Below are positions 15,324 to 24,719 of a stretch of 39,519 nucleotides of DNA, one piece after another. The translations under genes and the position numbers were made by a program. Positions within the stretch are counted from its first letter, which is position 1, and each line of letters begins with the position of its first letter. The notes below the pieces were generated by a model. That model was not told where the DNA came from. It was given only the letters and a program-made list of their open reading frames with translations, and ran no database searches. The stretch comes from JBHHYS01 sp046757645 (GTDB taxonomy: Bacteria > Acidobacteriota > Terriglobia > Acidiferrales > 2-02-FULL-67-57): positions 1 to 39,519 of the forward strand of contig JBHHYS010000012.1 in NCBI GenBank assembly GCA_046757645.1. The letters run 5' to 3'.

Positions 15324-16439
15324 TCACACGCCCCAACCATACTCCTCCAGCTGCTCGGAGGCTTCGTGCATGGCGGAGCGAACCAGCTCGACAAAGGTGG
15401 AGCAGCCCACCACGGTGCTATCCGGCTCGGCGATATCGGCTGTGCGGTAGCCGCAGCTCAGGACTCGATCGACCCTGGATTCGATCCAATCAGCCTCGGG
15501 GTAGAGTCCAAAGGCCTCGCGCAGCATCATGGTGGAGCTCAGGATGGCCCCGATCGGGCAGGCAGAATCTTTTCCCATCAGCGAGGGGGCGGAGCCGTGA
15601 ATTGGCTCGAACAGCGGCGGACCCAGCCCGCAACTCATGGAGGGAACCAGCCCGATGGACCCCACTAGGGCGGCCGCCTCGTCGCTCAGAATATCGCCGA
15701 ACAGGTTCGAAGTCACTAGAACATCGAACTGTTCGGGGCGGAGCATGAGTTGCATCGCGGCATTGTCCACGTAAAAGTGTTCCACCGAGACGCCCGGATA
15801 CTCCTGGGCCACCCGGTCGACGGTTTTTCGCCATAGGGTGGAGGTGGCCAGCACGTTGGCCTTGTCCACCGAAGCGAGACGCTTTTCTCGACCGGCAGCG
15901 CGCTCGAAGGCAAATCGAACCACGCGCTCTACCTCGCCCGTGCTATAGGTTTCGATGTCGGTGGCCCGTTCCGCGCCGTTTGTTCTTTCCACCCGATGGG
16001 CGCCAAAATAAATTCCGCCGCTCAATTCCCGCACAATTTCTGAGTTGATCTTCCTGGGGCCTTCCACCTTGAGGGGCGAGACCGCCCGCAACGGCTCCCG
16101 CAGACAAATTGGCCGCAAGTTGACATAGAGCCCCAGCTTTTGGCGCAGTTCCAGCAGACCACTCTCCGGCCGCTGGTTCAGCGGCAGCGAATCCCACTGC
16201 GGGCCTCCCACCGCCCCCAGCAGGATGGCAGCGGCCGCCGCACAGGCCTTCAAGGTCTCCGGCGGGAGTGGGGTGCCATAGCGGTCAATCGCCATGCCCC
16301 CAATCGGGTATTCCACCGTGGTGAATTGATGGCCGAATCGCTCCGCACAGTCTTTCAGCAATGTGGCGGCGGCCCGAACCACTTCGGGGCCAATCCCATC
16401 CCCGGAGAGAAGAACGATGGTCTTTTTCACGCGGGTCAC
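15324..16439 (-). CDS. leuB: 3-isopropylmalate dehydrogenase
   Basis: 371 residues. Oxidative decarboxylation of 3-isopropylmalate to 4-methyl-2-oxopentanoate, the third leucine step, in the cytoplasm. Family hallmarks: LLSGDGIGPEVV at the N-terminus, ESGLLELRQKLGLYVNLRPI (the IPMDH substrate loop), ELSGGIYFG, SVDKANVLATSTLWR, NLFGDILSDEAAALVGSIG and FEPIHGSAP. The ELRQKLGLYVNLRP wording separates it from isocitrate and homoisocitrate dehydrogenases. The start is GTG 16439 with AGAGG upstream. It follows leuA by 34 bases on the same strand, so the two form a leuAB operon; leuCD are not in the window. Confidence 0.9.
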   Translation of the reverse strand: MTRVKKTIVLLSGDGIGPEVVRAAATLLKDCAERFGHQFTTVEYPIGGMAIDRYGTPLPPETLKACAAAAAILLGAVGGPQWDSLPLNQRPESGLLELRQKLGLYVNLRPICLREPLRAVSPLKVEGPRKINSEIVRELSGGIYFGAHRVERTNGAERATDIETYSTGEVERVVRFAFERAAGREKRLASVDKANVLATSTLWRKTVDRVAQEYPGVSVEHFYVDNAAMQLMLRPEQFDVLVTSNLFGDILSDEAAALVGSIGLVPSMSCGLGPPLFEPIHGSAPSLMGKDSACPIGAILSSTMMLREAFGLYPEADWIESRVDRVLSCGYRTADIAEPDSTVVGCSTFVELVRSAMHEASEQLEEYGWGV

Positions 16440-16473
16440 AGTGGATTCCTCTCTGCTCCCTGGCCGGGGGGCG

Positions 16474-17676
<1,203 letters not shown>

Positions 17677-17754
17677 GCACCCCTCCCGCACAAACATGCT
17701 CGGTAGTCAAGCGGAACCCACCCCAGGAGTCAAATTTATAATTGTTGCGAACGG

Positions 17755-17771
17755 GATAAATATAGTTTATC
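17755..17771. promoter_or_regulatory. LysR-type operator between leuA and the regulator gene
   Basis: GATAAA-TATAG-TTTATC, six-base perfect arms. It contains the T-N11-A pattern expected for LysR-family binding sites. It lies in the 130-base, A/T-rich divergent promoter region between leuA (start 17676) and the LysR gene (start 17805), 33 bases before the latter. Confidence 0.6.
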
Positions 17772-17804
17772 GTGGGCTGCGGCCGACTTCGCGGAGGGAC
17801 AGAT

Positions 17805-18731
17805 ATGGACTTGGTGGCATTGCAGGTTTTTCTCACCGTGGTGCGGGAGAGAAGTTTTTCTCGCGCCGCGGAGAAGCTCTACCGCACACAGCCCGCGGTC
17901 AGCATCGCCATTCGCAAACTGGAGGATGGGGTGGGGCAGCCGCTGTTCGTGCGCGGCTCCCGGGCAGGCAAACTGACCGACGCCGGCGAGTTGCTGGTTG
18001 AATACGCCGAGCGGATGCTCAATCTGCGCGACGAAATCAAGAAGGGTCTAGACGACTTACACGAGCTTCGTCGCGGCCAGCTTTCCTTGGGGGCAAACGA
18101 AAGCTCGATCCATGCGCTCCTGCCCGCACTCGCCCGCTACCGCGAACTTCACCCTGAGGTGCACATTGCGGTTCAGCGAACTTTTTCTCGGGATGTCCCC
18201 CGGGAAGTCTTGAACTATCGCCTTGACTTCGGGGTGATTTCCTTTCTACCCCAAGAGGAACAACTCCAGGCCATCGAAATCGTCCGGGACGAACTGACCT
18301 TCATCGTGCATCCCGGCCATCGTCTGGCGGGGCGTCGCTTGGTGGATATTTCCGAGCTGGGGCGGGAGACCTTCGTGGCGCATATTGTCGAGTCGCCCTA
18401 CCGCTGGAGGGTGATCCACCTCTTCCAGCACCATCGCGTCCCGTTGAACATGGGGGTCGAGCTCCCCACCATCGAAAGCATCAAGCGCTTTGTGCAGATG
18501 GAGATGGGGGTGGCCATTGTGCCGCGCATGTGTGTGCGCTGGGAAGTGGAGCGGGGGTTGCTGGTCGAAGTGAAGATTCGGCAACTGAAGATCCCGCGCC
18601 AGTTGTACTTGGTGCAGCGCAAGGGAGCCAAGCTTTCCCATGCGGCGGTCGAGTTGATCCGCCTGGTACGGTCTGGGGAGAGTCGGGCGAGTGGCCGAAG
18701 ACGTCATCGCCGCGTGCTGGCCGCCCGTTAG
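17805..18731 (+). CDS. LysR family transcriptional regulator
   Basis: 308 residues. The N-terminal winged helix-turn-helix (about 1-60, MDLVALQVFLTVVRERSFSR then AAEKLYRTQPAVSIAIRKLE) is typical LysR, followed by a two-lobed periplasmic-binding-protein-like effector domain (about 90-295). Divergent orientation to leuA and the dyad at 17755-17771 suggest it controls leuAB and itself; the co-inducer may be a leucine-pathway intermediate, by analogy with LeuO-type or other LysR leucine regulators (inference). ATG 17805 has GGAGG seven bases upstream. The C-terminus is unusually basic (SGRRRHRR). Confidence 0.88.
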   Translation: MDLVALQVFLTVVRERSFSRAAEKLYRTQPAVSIAIRKLEDGVGQPLFVRGSRAGKLTDAGELLVEYAERMLNLRDEIKKGLDDLHELRRGQLSLGANESSIHALLPALARYRELHPEVHIAVQRTFSRDVPREVLNYRLDFGVISFLPQEEQLQAIEIVRDELTFIVHPGHRLAGRRLVDISELGRETFVAHIVESPYRWRVIHLFQHHRVPLNMGVELPTIESIKRFVQMEMGVAIVPRMCVRWEVERGLLVEVKIRQLKIPRQLYLVQRKGAKLSHAAVELIRLVRSGESRASGRRRHRRVLAAR

Positions 18732-18763
18732 GAGAACCCGCACCAGACCAATTCCGGACTCGC

Positions 18764-18781
18764 GCAGCAGGCGTCTGCTGC
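18764..18781. terminator. Stem-loop between convergent LysR and dehydrogenase genes
   Basis: GCAGCAG-GCGT-CTGCTGC with seven-base perfect arms, 33 bases after the LysR stop and 29 before the minus-strand stop at 18810. No T-run on either strand; terminator role is positional inference. Confidence 0.35.
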
Positions 18782-18809
18782 AGGTGGTGGTGCAGGAGCC
18801 GAGGGGGGC

Positions 18810-19958
18810 TTACGCCGGCGACCACCGCCGGGTGATCCGCAGGCCGCGCCGGGTGAGTTCGTGCAGGAAGGCCTCGGGCGGCAACGCCGTCTCTGGGCTG
18901 TGCACGCCGGCTGGCAATCGGCCCTGGGCCAGCCACTGGGTGGCGATGGAGGCGGGAAAAGCGGTGGTGCGCATCATCGCGGTCAAGCCGGAGCGGCGGT
19001 CGTAGCAGTCGCGGAGTTCGTACACTAGTCGTCGCCGACGGCGTCCGGGGCGGGTTCGACCCACCAGGGTCACCCGCACCAGTACGACGTCCGGTTGATT
19101 CGCTGGCAGTATTTCTTCCAACAGACAGACGAGCACCTGCCGAGTTGTTACGCGCCGACCGGCGAGATTCAGCGGGCGCGAGGAAAACCATCCCAGCCCG
19201 GCGAGAGTGCGGATTTTTTCGCAATGGCCGCGGTAGCGAATTGTCTTTTCGTCGAGTTCCCGCACGTCGGCGAAGGTGCGCGGAAGTGTGGAACTGCCGC
19301 CTGAGGTATAGAAAGCCTCGAGTGCCGGCAGGCCGCGAAACCGGATTGACTCCAGACCCGTGAGGGGCGGCACCTGCCGGCGGCGTCCGCCCGTCACAAT
19401 CTCCACGGGCTCGGCGTATTCGTTGATCAGACCCTGGGGGGAAAAATAGAGGGCGTAGTCGAGCGGGGGCTGCGGACGGCGGGGCAGGCCGCCGACGCGG
19501 ATGTGGATGCACTCCAGCGGCTGGAAGGCCGGGGTGCCGTGGGCGACCAGCACGGAAGTCAACCCGGGGGCCAAGCCGCAATCGGGCAGGAGGGTGACGC
19601 CCCGGCGCCGCGCCGTGGCGTCGAAGCGTTGCTGGGCAGCGCGTACCTGGTGGCTGCCCCCCAGATCGCACAACGGCACACGAGCGCGGAGGGCGGCGCG
19701 GGTCAGAGTGAGATTTTGTCCGTAGGGCAGGGCGCTGACCGCGGCTTGGTAGTGGCGCAGCAGACGGGCGGCGGCCGGTTCGTCGCCGGCCTCCAATCGG
19801 TGCACGGCCAGGCGCCGCCGCGGGTAGTGGCGGGCGAGGCGGGCGAGCGCGGCCTGATTGTTATCGGCCAGGCCCACCTGCTCAACCCCTGGACTGCGGA
19901 GCAAATCATAGACGATGGCCATGCCCATACGGCCGGCGCCCAGGACCAGAATCCGCAC
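18810..19958 (-). CDS. Saccharopine dehydrogenase-like NAD(P)-dependent enzyme
   Basis: 382 residues. Rossmann nucleotide-binding motif at the N-terminus (RILVLGAGRMGMAIVYDLL), then ADNNQAALARLA and the catalytic-region wording DCGLAPGLTSVL seen in the saccharopine dehydrogenase/lysine 6-dehydrogenase family. The family acts on lysine, saccharopine or related amino acids by NAD(P)-linked oxidation. The middle of the protein is arginine-rich. The start is GTG 19958 after GAGGGAG. Its neighbour across the phosphofructokinase gene is an ornithine cyclodeaminase-like protein, so an amino-acid (lysine) catabolic role is plausible. Exact substrate unknown. Confidence 0.8.
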   Translation of the reverse strand: MRILVLGAGRMGMAIVYDLLRSPGVEQVGLADNNQAALARLARHYPRRRLAVHRLEAGDEPAAARLLRHYQAAVSALPYGQNLTLTRAALRARVPLCDLGGSHQVRAAQQRFDATARRRGVTLLPDCGLAPGLTSVLVAHGTPAFQPLECIHIRVGGLPRRPQPPLDYALYFSPQGLINEYAEPVEIVTGGRRRQVPPLTGLESIRFRGLPALEAFYTSGGSSTLPRTFADVRELDEKTIRYRGHCEKIRTLAGLGWFSSRPLNLAGRRVTTRQVLVCLLEEILPANQPDVVLVRVTLVGRTRPGRRRRRLVYELRDCYDRRSGLTAMMRTTAFPASIATQWLAQGRLPAGVHSPETALPPEAFLHELTRRGLRITRRWSPA

Positions 19959-20047
19959 TCAGGTCTTCTCCCTCGGGGAGCTCGAGTTTATAGTAGAATC
20001 GAGCGGCGTTGCTCAGAAAAAAAAACCGGCCGCAAGACCGGGCCCGG

Positions 20048-21142
20048 GTGAGCTTGGCTGTGCCTGGAGCGATTCATTCCATTGGGGTTTGCACCGGGGG
20101 AGGCGATTGCCCGGGCCTCAACGCTGTCATTCGCGGGGTGGTCAAAGCGGCGCTGCTCGCCCATAGCTGGCGGGTCATCGGCATCGAAGACGGCTTTGAC
20201 GGCTTGATCTGGCCGGAGAAAACCCGGGAGCTCGACCACGATAGCGTGCGCGGCATCCTGAACCGCGGGGGCACCATCTTGGGCACCACCAACCGCGGCA
20301 ACCCCTTCGCCCGCCAAGTCACCGAGAATGGCAAAACAGTGGTGAAGGATTTTTCCCCGGTGTGCCTGGAGAATATGAAGAAGCTGAACCTCCAGGCTTT
20401 GGTGGTGATTGGCGGCGACGGCACCCTGAAGATTGCCTGTGAGTTCTACCGCCTGGGCCTGCCCCTGGTCGGCGTCCCCAAGACGATTGACAACGACCTG
20501 TCGGCCACTGAGGTGACCTTCGGCTTCGAAACCGCGGTGCAAACCGCCACCGAAGCCATCGACCGCATCCAGACCACTGCCGAAAGCCACCACCGGGTGA
20601 TGATTGTGGAGGTGATGGGGCGCGATGCCGGCTGGATTGCCCTGCAGGCGGGTCTGGCCGGTGATGTGGACATCATCCTGATTCCGGAAATTCCTTTTGC
20701 CATCGAAAAGATTTGCGAAAAGATTTCCGAACGCGAGCGCCTCGGCCGAAAATTCAGCATTGTGGTGGTGGCGGAGGGGGTTAAATTCTCTCCCCAGGGC
20801 GCGGACGGGAAACCCATCCCGGCGGCCCAGGCCAGCAGCGTGGGCAACACCCTGGGCTATTCCATCCACCAGCACACGGGCAAGGAAGTACGCGTCACCG
20901 TGCTCGGCCACCTGCAGCGCGGGGGCACGCCCATCGCTTTTGACCGCTTGCTCGGTTTGCGCTTCGGGGTGGCAGCCACCGACTTGATCGCCCAGGGGCA
21001 GTTCGGCCGCATGGTCTGCCTGCGTTGCGGAGAGGTGCGTTCCTGCAGCTTGCAAGAAGCGGTGGGTCTCTACAAGACCGTAAGTCCCGCCAGCGACTTC
21101 ATTCGCACCGCCCGCGCCGCGGGAATCTCTTTCGGTGATTAA
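20048..21142 (+). CDS. pfkA: 6-phosphofructokinase (ATP-type, group III-like)
   Basis: 364 residues from GTG 20048. Phosphorylates fructose 6-phosphate to the 1,6-bisphosphate. Motifs: GVCTGGGDCPGLNAVIRG (phosphate donor loop), VVIGGDGTLKIA, GVPKTIDNDL (catalytic Asp), EVMGRDAGWIALQAG, and VLGHLQRGGTP. The residue after GGD is glycine, which goes with ATP use, while PKTIDND carries the lysine found in pyrophosphate-using enzymes; this Gly/Lys pairing is known from ATP-dependent group III enzymes of actinobacteria. The start is uncertain: no clear ribosome site precedes TTG 20009, GTG 20048 or GTG 20060. A TATAGT at 19989-19994 could be its -10. Confidence 0.88.
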   Translation: MSLAVPGAIHSIGVCTGGGDCPGLNAVIRGVVKAALLAHSWRVIGIEDGFDGLIWPEKTRELDHDSVRGILNRGGTILGTTNRGNPFARQVTENGKTVVKDFSPVCLENMKKLNLQALVVIGGDGTLKIACEFYRLGLPLVGVPKTIDNDLSATEVTFGFETAVQTATEAIDRIQTTAESHHRVMIVEVMGRDAGWIALQAGLAGDVDIILIPEIPFAIEKICEKISERERLGRKFSIVVVAEGVKFSPQGADGKPIPAAQASSVGNTLGYSIHQHTGKEVRVTVLGHLQRGGTPIAFDRLLGLRFGVAATDLIAQGQFGRMVCLRCGEVRSCSLQEAVGLYKTVSPASDFIRTARAAGISFGD

Positions 21143-21220
21143 GGGAAGAGGCCGGGCTGAGGATCCGCTTTCGTTCGCCCTCGGGCGGCGCTCCTTTCTC
21201 TGTTTCCGGTGAGGTGAGCG

Positions 21221-22189
21221 GTGGAAGTCCTCTACCTAAGCGAAGCCGATGTGGAACGTCTTCTCACCATGGAGATGGCCTTGGAGGCGGTGGAGGCGGC
21301 CTTCCGCGCCCTGGCCGCGGGCCAGGCGCACAATCACTCGCGCCAGCGCCTGCGCGCCTCCGGTGGTGCTCTGCTGCACTATATGGCGGCCGCCGATGAC
21401 ACCTGCGGTTACTTCGGCCTGAAGCTCTATACCAGCACGCGCGCTGGGGTGCGCTTCTTGGTGCCGCTCTACCGGGCCGACAGCGGGGCGCTGGTCGCCC
21501 TGCTGGAAGCCGACTACCTCGGGCGGATGCGCACCGGCGCGGCCAGCGGACTGGCGACTAAGTATATGGCGCGCGCGGACGCGGCCCGGGTGGGGATGTT
21601 GGGCAGCGGACTTCAAGCACCCACGCAGTTGCTGGCCATCGCGCAGGTGCGACGCCTGGCGAGTGTCCGGGTTTACAGTCCCAACGCCGAGCACCGGCGC
21701 GCCTTTGCGGAGAAAATGAGTGCGACGCTTTCGCTGCCGGTGGAAGCCATCCCGAATGCCGAGGAGGCGGTGCGCGCCGCCGACATCGTCGTGGCGGTGA
21801 CCTCGGACAGGCGGCCGGTGTTGGCGGGCACCTGGTTGATGCCCGGAACCCACGTCAACGCCGTGGGCGCAAACGTCCCCCAGAAGCGCGAACTCGACGA
21901 CAGCCTCGTGGCGCGCGCAACGCGCATCGTGGTGGATTCCCGCGAGCAGGCGCAGCGGGAAGCCGGCGACCTGATCGCTCCCTTTGCGACCCAGCCGCAG
22001 CGCTGGGAGGAAGTGCATGAACTCAGCGAAGTGGTCGCCGGACAATACCCGGGACGCGGCGCCGCGGAGGAGATCACCCTGTTCAAATCACTCGGCGTCG
22101 CCTTGGAGGACGTGGCTACGGCTGCCCGGGTCTACGAACGGGCTCGCGCCGTGGGCGTGGGGCAAAGGCTGACCATGTGGCCGAAGTAG
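21221..22189 (+). CDS. Ornithine cyclodeaminase / mu-crystallin family protein
   Basis: 322 residues, normal family length. Motifs: YLSEADVERLLTMEMALEAVEAAF at the N-terminus, the substrate loop LLEADYLGRMRTGAASGLATKYMAR, the nucleotide-binding GMLGSGLQAPTQLLAI and GTHVNAVGANVPQKRELDDSL. Members convert ornithine to proline, reduce cyclic imines such as 1-piperideine-2-carboxylate, or act as alanine dehydrogenases; sequence alone does not choose. GTG 21221 is preceded by GAGGTGAG. It lies 78 bases after the phosphofructokinase and ends at a strong stem-loop. Confidence 0.88.
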   Translation: MEVLYLSEADVERLLTMEMALEAVEAAFRALAAGQAHNHSRQRLRASGGALLHYMAAADDTCGYFGLKLYTSTRAGVRFLVPLYRADSGALVALLEADYLGRMRTGAASGLATKYMARADAARVGMLGSGLQAPTQLLAIAQVRRLASVRVYSPNAEHRRAFAEKMSATLSLPVEAIPNAEEAVRAADIVVAVTSDRRPVLAGTWLMPGTHVNAVGANVPQKRELDDSLVARATRIVVDSREQAQREAGDLIAPFATQPQRWEEVHELSEVVAGQYPGRGAAEEITLFKSLGVALEDVATAARVYERARAVGVGQRLTMWPK

Positions 22190-22233
22190 GGCCGGAGCCG
22201 AGCGCGGTCGCGCTCCACCGGGCAGAAAGGGAA

Positions 22234-22252
22234 CCTGCCGGCGGCCGGCAGG
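22234..22252. terminator. Strong stem-loop between convergent genes
   Basis: CCTGCCGGC-G-GCCGGCAGG, nine-base perfect G/C-rich arms, 45 bases after the cyclodeaminase-like stop and about 80 before the stop of the minus-strand TPR gene. Likely a bidirectional 3' structure, though without a T-run. Confidence 0.45.
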
Positions 22253-22330
22253 CTTCAAGAGGGTCCGACGGTATCGGCTACCGGATGAAATGAAAGCCCG
22301 AATGGGCGGGCCCAACAAGCTGCCGCCGCA

Positions 22331-23572
22331 CTACTTGCGCAGGGCCCGCAGGTGCCTTTCGGCTTCGCGGCGCGGCTCTTCGTAGGGCATGGCGGCGACG
22401 CGCTGGTATTCAGTGCGGGCGCGCTCCCGGTGCCTCTGTGCCAAAAAGATTTCTCCCCGGCGCAAGCCGGAATAGGCCTTCAGCAGCCCATCGCTGTCGC
22501 TGCGGTCGGTAATCTGCGAATAAGCCGCGAGGGCTTTGGCGAACTGGTGCTCCTGTTGGTAGAGCACCCCAATCTGGTACCAGAGGCGTTCGCGGGGCAG
22601 CTTGTCGTAACCGGGTTTGCCGGCTTCCATGCCCTGGGCCACGGTGACGTAATGTCCCAGCGCCTTTTTTCGCTGCCCCTCTCGGATGTAGGTCCGCCCG
22701 ATTTCCAGAGAGAGGAGAGGATTGCGCGGATAGAACTCGGCCAGGGGTCGCAGTAGCTGCCGGGCGTAATCGTAGCGCTTCTCGCGGTTGTAAATCACCG
22801 AGAGCAGGACGGCGGCATCGCTGGCCACCAGCTTGCCGTGGGCAAGCGCGTCTTGCAACAACTCGATGCCCCGCGTTTTGCTGCCGCGGAAACCGAAGAA
22901 GAAGGCCAGCCACTTCACGCTGCCGGGGATGCTGCCCACCACGTACTGGTAGAGGCCGGGGATGAGTTTGGCGTCGTGGAAGTTGGGGTCGAGCTTCAAT
23001 ACCTTTTTGTGCAGGTTGTTGGCTTTGGTTCCGGCGCGCAGCGCCTGGTACCAACTCTTCTCGATGGTGAACTTGTAGTTGCCCTCGATGCCGTAGGCCA
23101 CGCCGAGGCTGTAGAGCGCGTCCACATCCCGGGGATTTTCCCTCAAGCGCTCCTCGCAGAGCTCTTTGACCCGCGCCACGATCTCCTTCACTTTGGCCAC
23201 CTGCGCCGGGTCCGGTTTCCGCATTTTTGCCTGCAGAAAGGCATTGCTGGCGCCGTAGAGGTTGGCGTCCAGTTGCCCCAACCGGTGCAACTCCCGGAAC
23301 AAGTAGGCATTGGCCAGGAAGTTGTAGAAGATGGGGTTGGCGGGCTCTCCCTCGATGGCCTTCTCGATGTTGGCGATGGCCTCGTCGTACTCCATGTTGT
23401 AAAAGTGATCCAGACCGGCGTAGGCGTACACCCAGGGATCGACACTGTCGGCCGCCGCCGGGCTTCCCCACAGCAGCACCAGGCCCACCAGGACGGGCAG
23501 GGCCCGTCGAGTGGCCGCGCGGCGCCTTGGGTGCATCGGGATCATCAGAGTGTTCACGGCCTCGGCCCTCAT
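22331..23572 (-). CDS. Exported TPR protein downstream of an ECF sigma factor
   Basis: 413 residues from ATG 23572. A basic N-terminus and a signal peptide (LPVLVGLVLLWGSPAAAD) predict export. The rest is TPR-like helices: DEAIANIEKAIEGEPANPIF, AYGIEGNYKFTIEKSW, KVLKLDPNFHDAKLIPG, YDYARQLLRPLAEFYPRNPL and others. A segment SIPGSVKWLAFFFGFRGS interrupts the repeats. The start is uncertain (other in-frame ATGs at 23545 and 23536) and has no strong ribosome site. It follows the sigma/anti-sigma pair on the same strand at about 100 bases, so it may be a target or third member of that unit. Function unknown. Confidence 0.72.
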   Translation of the reverse strand: MRAEAVNTLMIPMHPRRRAATRRALPVLVGLVLLWGSPAAADSVDPWVYAYAGLDHFYNMEYDEAIANIEKAIEGEPANPIFYNFLANAYLFRELHRLGQLDANLYGASNAFLQAKMRKPDPAQVAKVKEIVARVKELCEERLRENPRDVDALYSLGVAYGIEGNYKFTIEKSWYQALRAGTKANNLHKKVLKLDPNFHDAKLIPGLYQYVVGSIPGSVKWLAFFFGFRGSKTRGIELLQDALAHGKLVASDAAVLLSVIYNREKRYDYARQLLRPLAEFYPRNPLLSLEIGRTYIREGQRKKALGHYVTVAQGMEAGKPGYDKLPRERLWYQIGVLYQQEHQFAKALAAYSQITDRSDSDGLLKAYSGLRRGEIFLAQRHRERARTEYQRVAAMPYEEPRREAERHLRALRK

Positions 23573-23672
23573 TCTACTGCACTCTTCTGGCTTGCGGGGG
23601 GCGGCGACCCCCACCGTAGTAGTGATGCAGCTTTGAGGCCAAAAGGCAGCAAGGAGGGAGACCCGGGAGTGG

Positions 23673-23912
23673 CTAGGAACTCTTTCGCCCCAGCTTTTCT
23701 GCCAGGGCGCGATCGAGCCGCTGACGCACGTCGGGAGGCAAGGCCAGGGGCTGACAGTTGCAGTACAGCTTGATGGTCTTCTGCGTGGTGTCCACCACGA
23801 TGCGGCAGTCATCACAATCCCGCAGATGCCGCTCCAATACTTGCGCCAGCGAGAGGTCAATGTCCCCATCCAGGTAGTCGGAAAGCTCGCGTATTACTTC
23901 CTTGCAGTTCAA
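23673..23912 (-). CDS. Zinc-finger anti-sigma factor
   Basis: 79 residues. The ZAS signature is present: CKEVIRELSDYLDGDIDLSLA, then HLRDCDDC (H-x3-C-x2-C) around residues 29-36. Such proteins hold an ECF sigma factor inactive and release it on a redox or envelope signal. It has no transmembrane segment, so it would be a soluble type, as in RsrA-like sensors. A further pair, CNC at residues 51-53, could add thiol sensing. It starts four bases after the sigma factor stop, clearly co-transcribed. Confidence 0.85.
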   Translation of the reverse strand: MNCKEVIRELSDYLDGDIDLSLAQVLERHLRDCDDCRIVVDTTQKTIKLYCNCQPLALPPDVRQRLDRALAEKLGRKSS

Positions 23913-23916
23913 TGGT

Positions 23917-24507
23917 CTATCCTCGCCTGAAGTATTTGTTCAACCGTTGCCGCAGTTTCAGCCGCCCCCGCAGCAAGCGCGACTTCACCGCCGGCACCGA
24001 AAGGTTCAATGCCGCCGCGGTTTCCTCGGTGGAGAGATCCTCCATGTCGCGCAAGGCGACCACAGTGCGGAACGCCGGCTCGAGCCGGGCAATCTCCGCC
24101 GCTAGGATCTCCTGCAGTTCCTTTTGGGCGTAGCGCTGTTCGGGGTTTTCCCCCCAGTCCACAACCTCTTGGGGCATCAGGTCGTTGTCGTCGGTTTCCA
24201 CGGGTTCGTCGAGCGACACCGAGCGGTTGGCCCGGCGCTTGCGCAGCTTCATCAAGGCCTCGTTGATGCCGATGCGCACCAGCCAGGTATAGAAGCGCGA
24301 GTTGCCCTGGAAGCGCCCCAAGTTCGAATAGGCTTTCAGAAATGTTTCCTGCAGCACGTCCTCGGCGTCCTCCTGGTTCGCGGTGATGTTGAGCGCCAGC
24401 CGGTAGATGTTCCGGTCGTACTGATGAACCAGGGTAGTGAAGGCTTCGGCATCGCCTGCCTGCGCGTCCGCCACCAGCGTGGCTTCGTTTTCTAGGTGAG
24501 TGGGCAT
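23917..24507 (-). CDS. ECF RNA polymerase sigma factor (SigW/RpoE-like)
   Basis: 196 residues. Region 2 (about 22-90) has FTTLVHQYDRNIYRLALNI, EDAEDVLQETFLKAYSNL and RFYTWLVRIGINEALMKLRK; region 4 (about 135-190) has LEPAFRTVVALRDMEDLSTE and ALNLSVPAVKSRLLRGRLKL. Length and spacing are those of an extracytoplasmic-function sigma factor. Its partner is the downstream anti-sigma factor. No clear ribosome site precedes ATG 24507. On the minus strand upstream, a GGAAC element near 24570 could belong to an ECF-type promoter (autoregulation), but the -10 half is not convincing. Confidence 0.9.
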   Translation of the reverse strand: MPTHLENEATLVADAQAGDAEAFTTLVHQYDRNIYRLALNITANQEDAEDVLQETFLKAYSNLGRFQGNSRFYTWLVRIGINEALMKLRKRRANRSVSLDEPVETDDNDLMPQEVVDWGENPEQRYAQKELQEILAAEIARLEPAFRTVVALRDMEDLSTEETAAALNLSVPAVKSRLLRGRLKLRQRLNKYFRRG

Positions 24508-24674
24508 CGTCTGTGATCGCCAGGAGAGGATGAACTCCGCCCCCGCGTTATGAATTGTGCCTCACTGTTCCACCTCCGCGCAACCGTCCGAAACGCCCCC
24601 CTCACTAAAGGAGATGAGCCGGGGCGGCGCCAGGTCGCAAGAATTGCGCCGCGGTCCGGCGGTGCCCGGCGGGG

Positions 24675-24703
24675 TTGACTTTGGCGGGCCCCGCGAGTAC
24701 GAT
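24675..24703 (+). promoter_or_regulatory. Promoter of the TetR-headed catabolic operon
   Basis: TTGACT (24675-24680), spacer of exactly 17 bases, TACGAT (24698-24703). The palindrome at 24704-24719 begins at the next base, covering the likely transcript start, the classical arrangement for repression. Confidence 0.6.
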
Positions 24704-24719
24704 TCGAACGAACGTTCGA
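24704..24719. promoter_or_regulatory. Probable TetR operator
   Basis: TCGAACG-AA-CGTTCGA, seven-base perfect arms. It abuts the -10 box of the operon promoter and lies 126 bases before the TetR gene, so autoregulation of the whole operon is likely. No second copy was seen in this intergenic region. Confidence 0.6.

Noticed and set aside
18481..19671. Minus-strand open frame of 396 codons in the region between the LysR and dehydrogenase genes
   Set aside because: Arg/Pro-rich, overlaps both real genes in other frames, no ribosome site.
20015..20055. Run of nine A followed by GC-rich sequence, read on the minus strand as a terminator
   Set aside because: The possible stem is only about four base pairs, and no minus-strand gene lies upstream to be terminated.
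19988..21055. Minus-strand open frame of 355 codons
   Set aside because: Shadow of the phosphofructokinase gene.
23573..23869. Upstream extension of the TPR gene by 99 codons
   Set aside because: It overlaps the anti-sigma gene in another frame and its sequence lacks TPR or signal-peptide character; the signal peptide begins after 23572.
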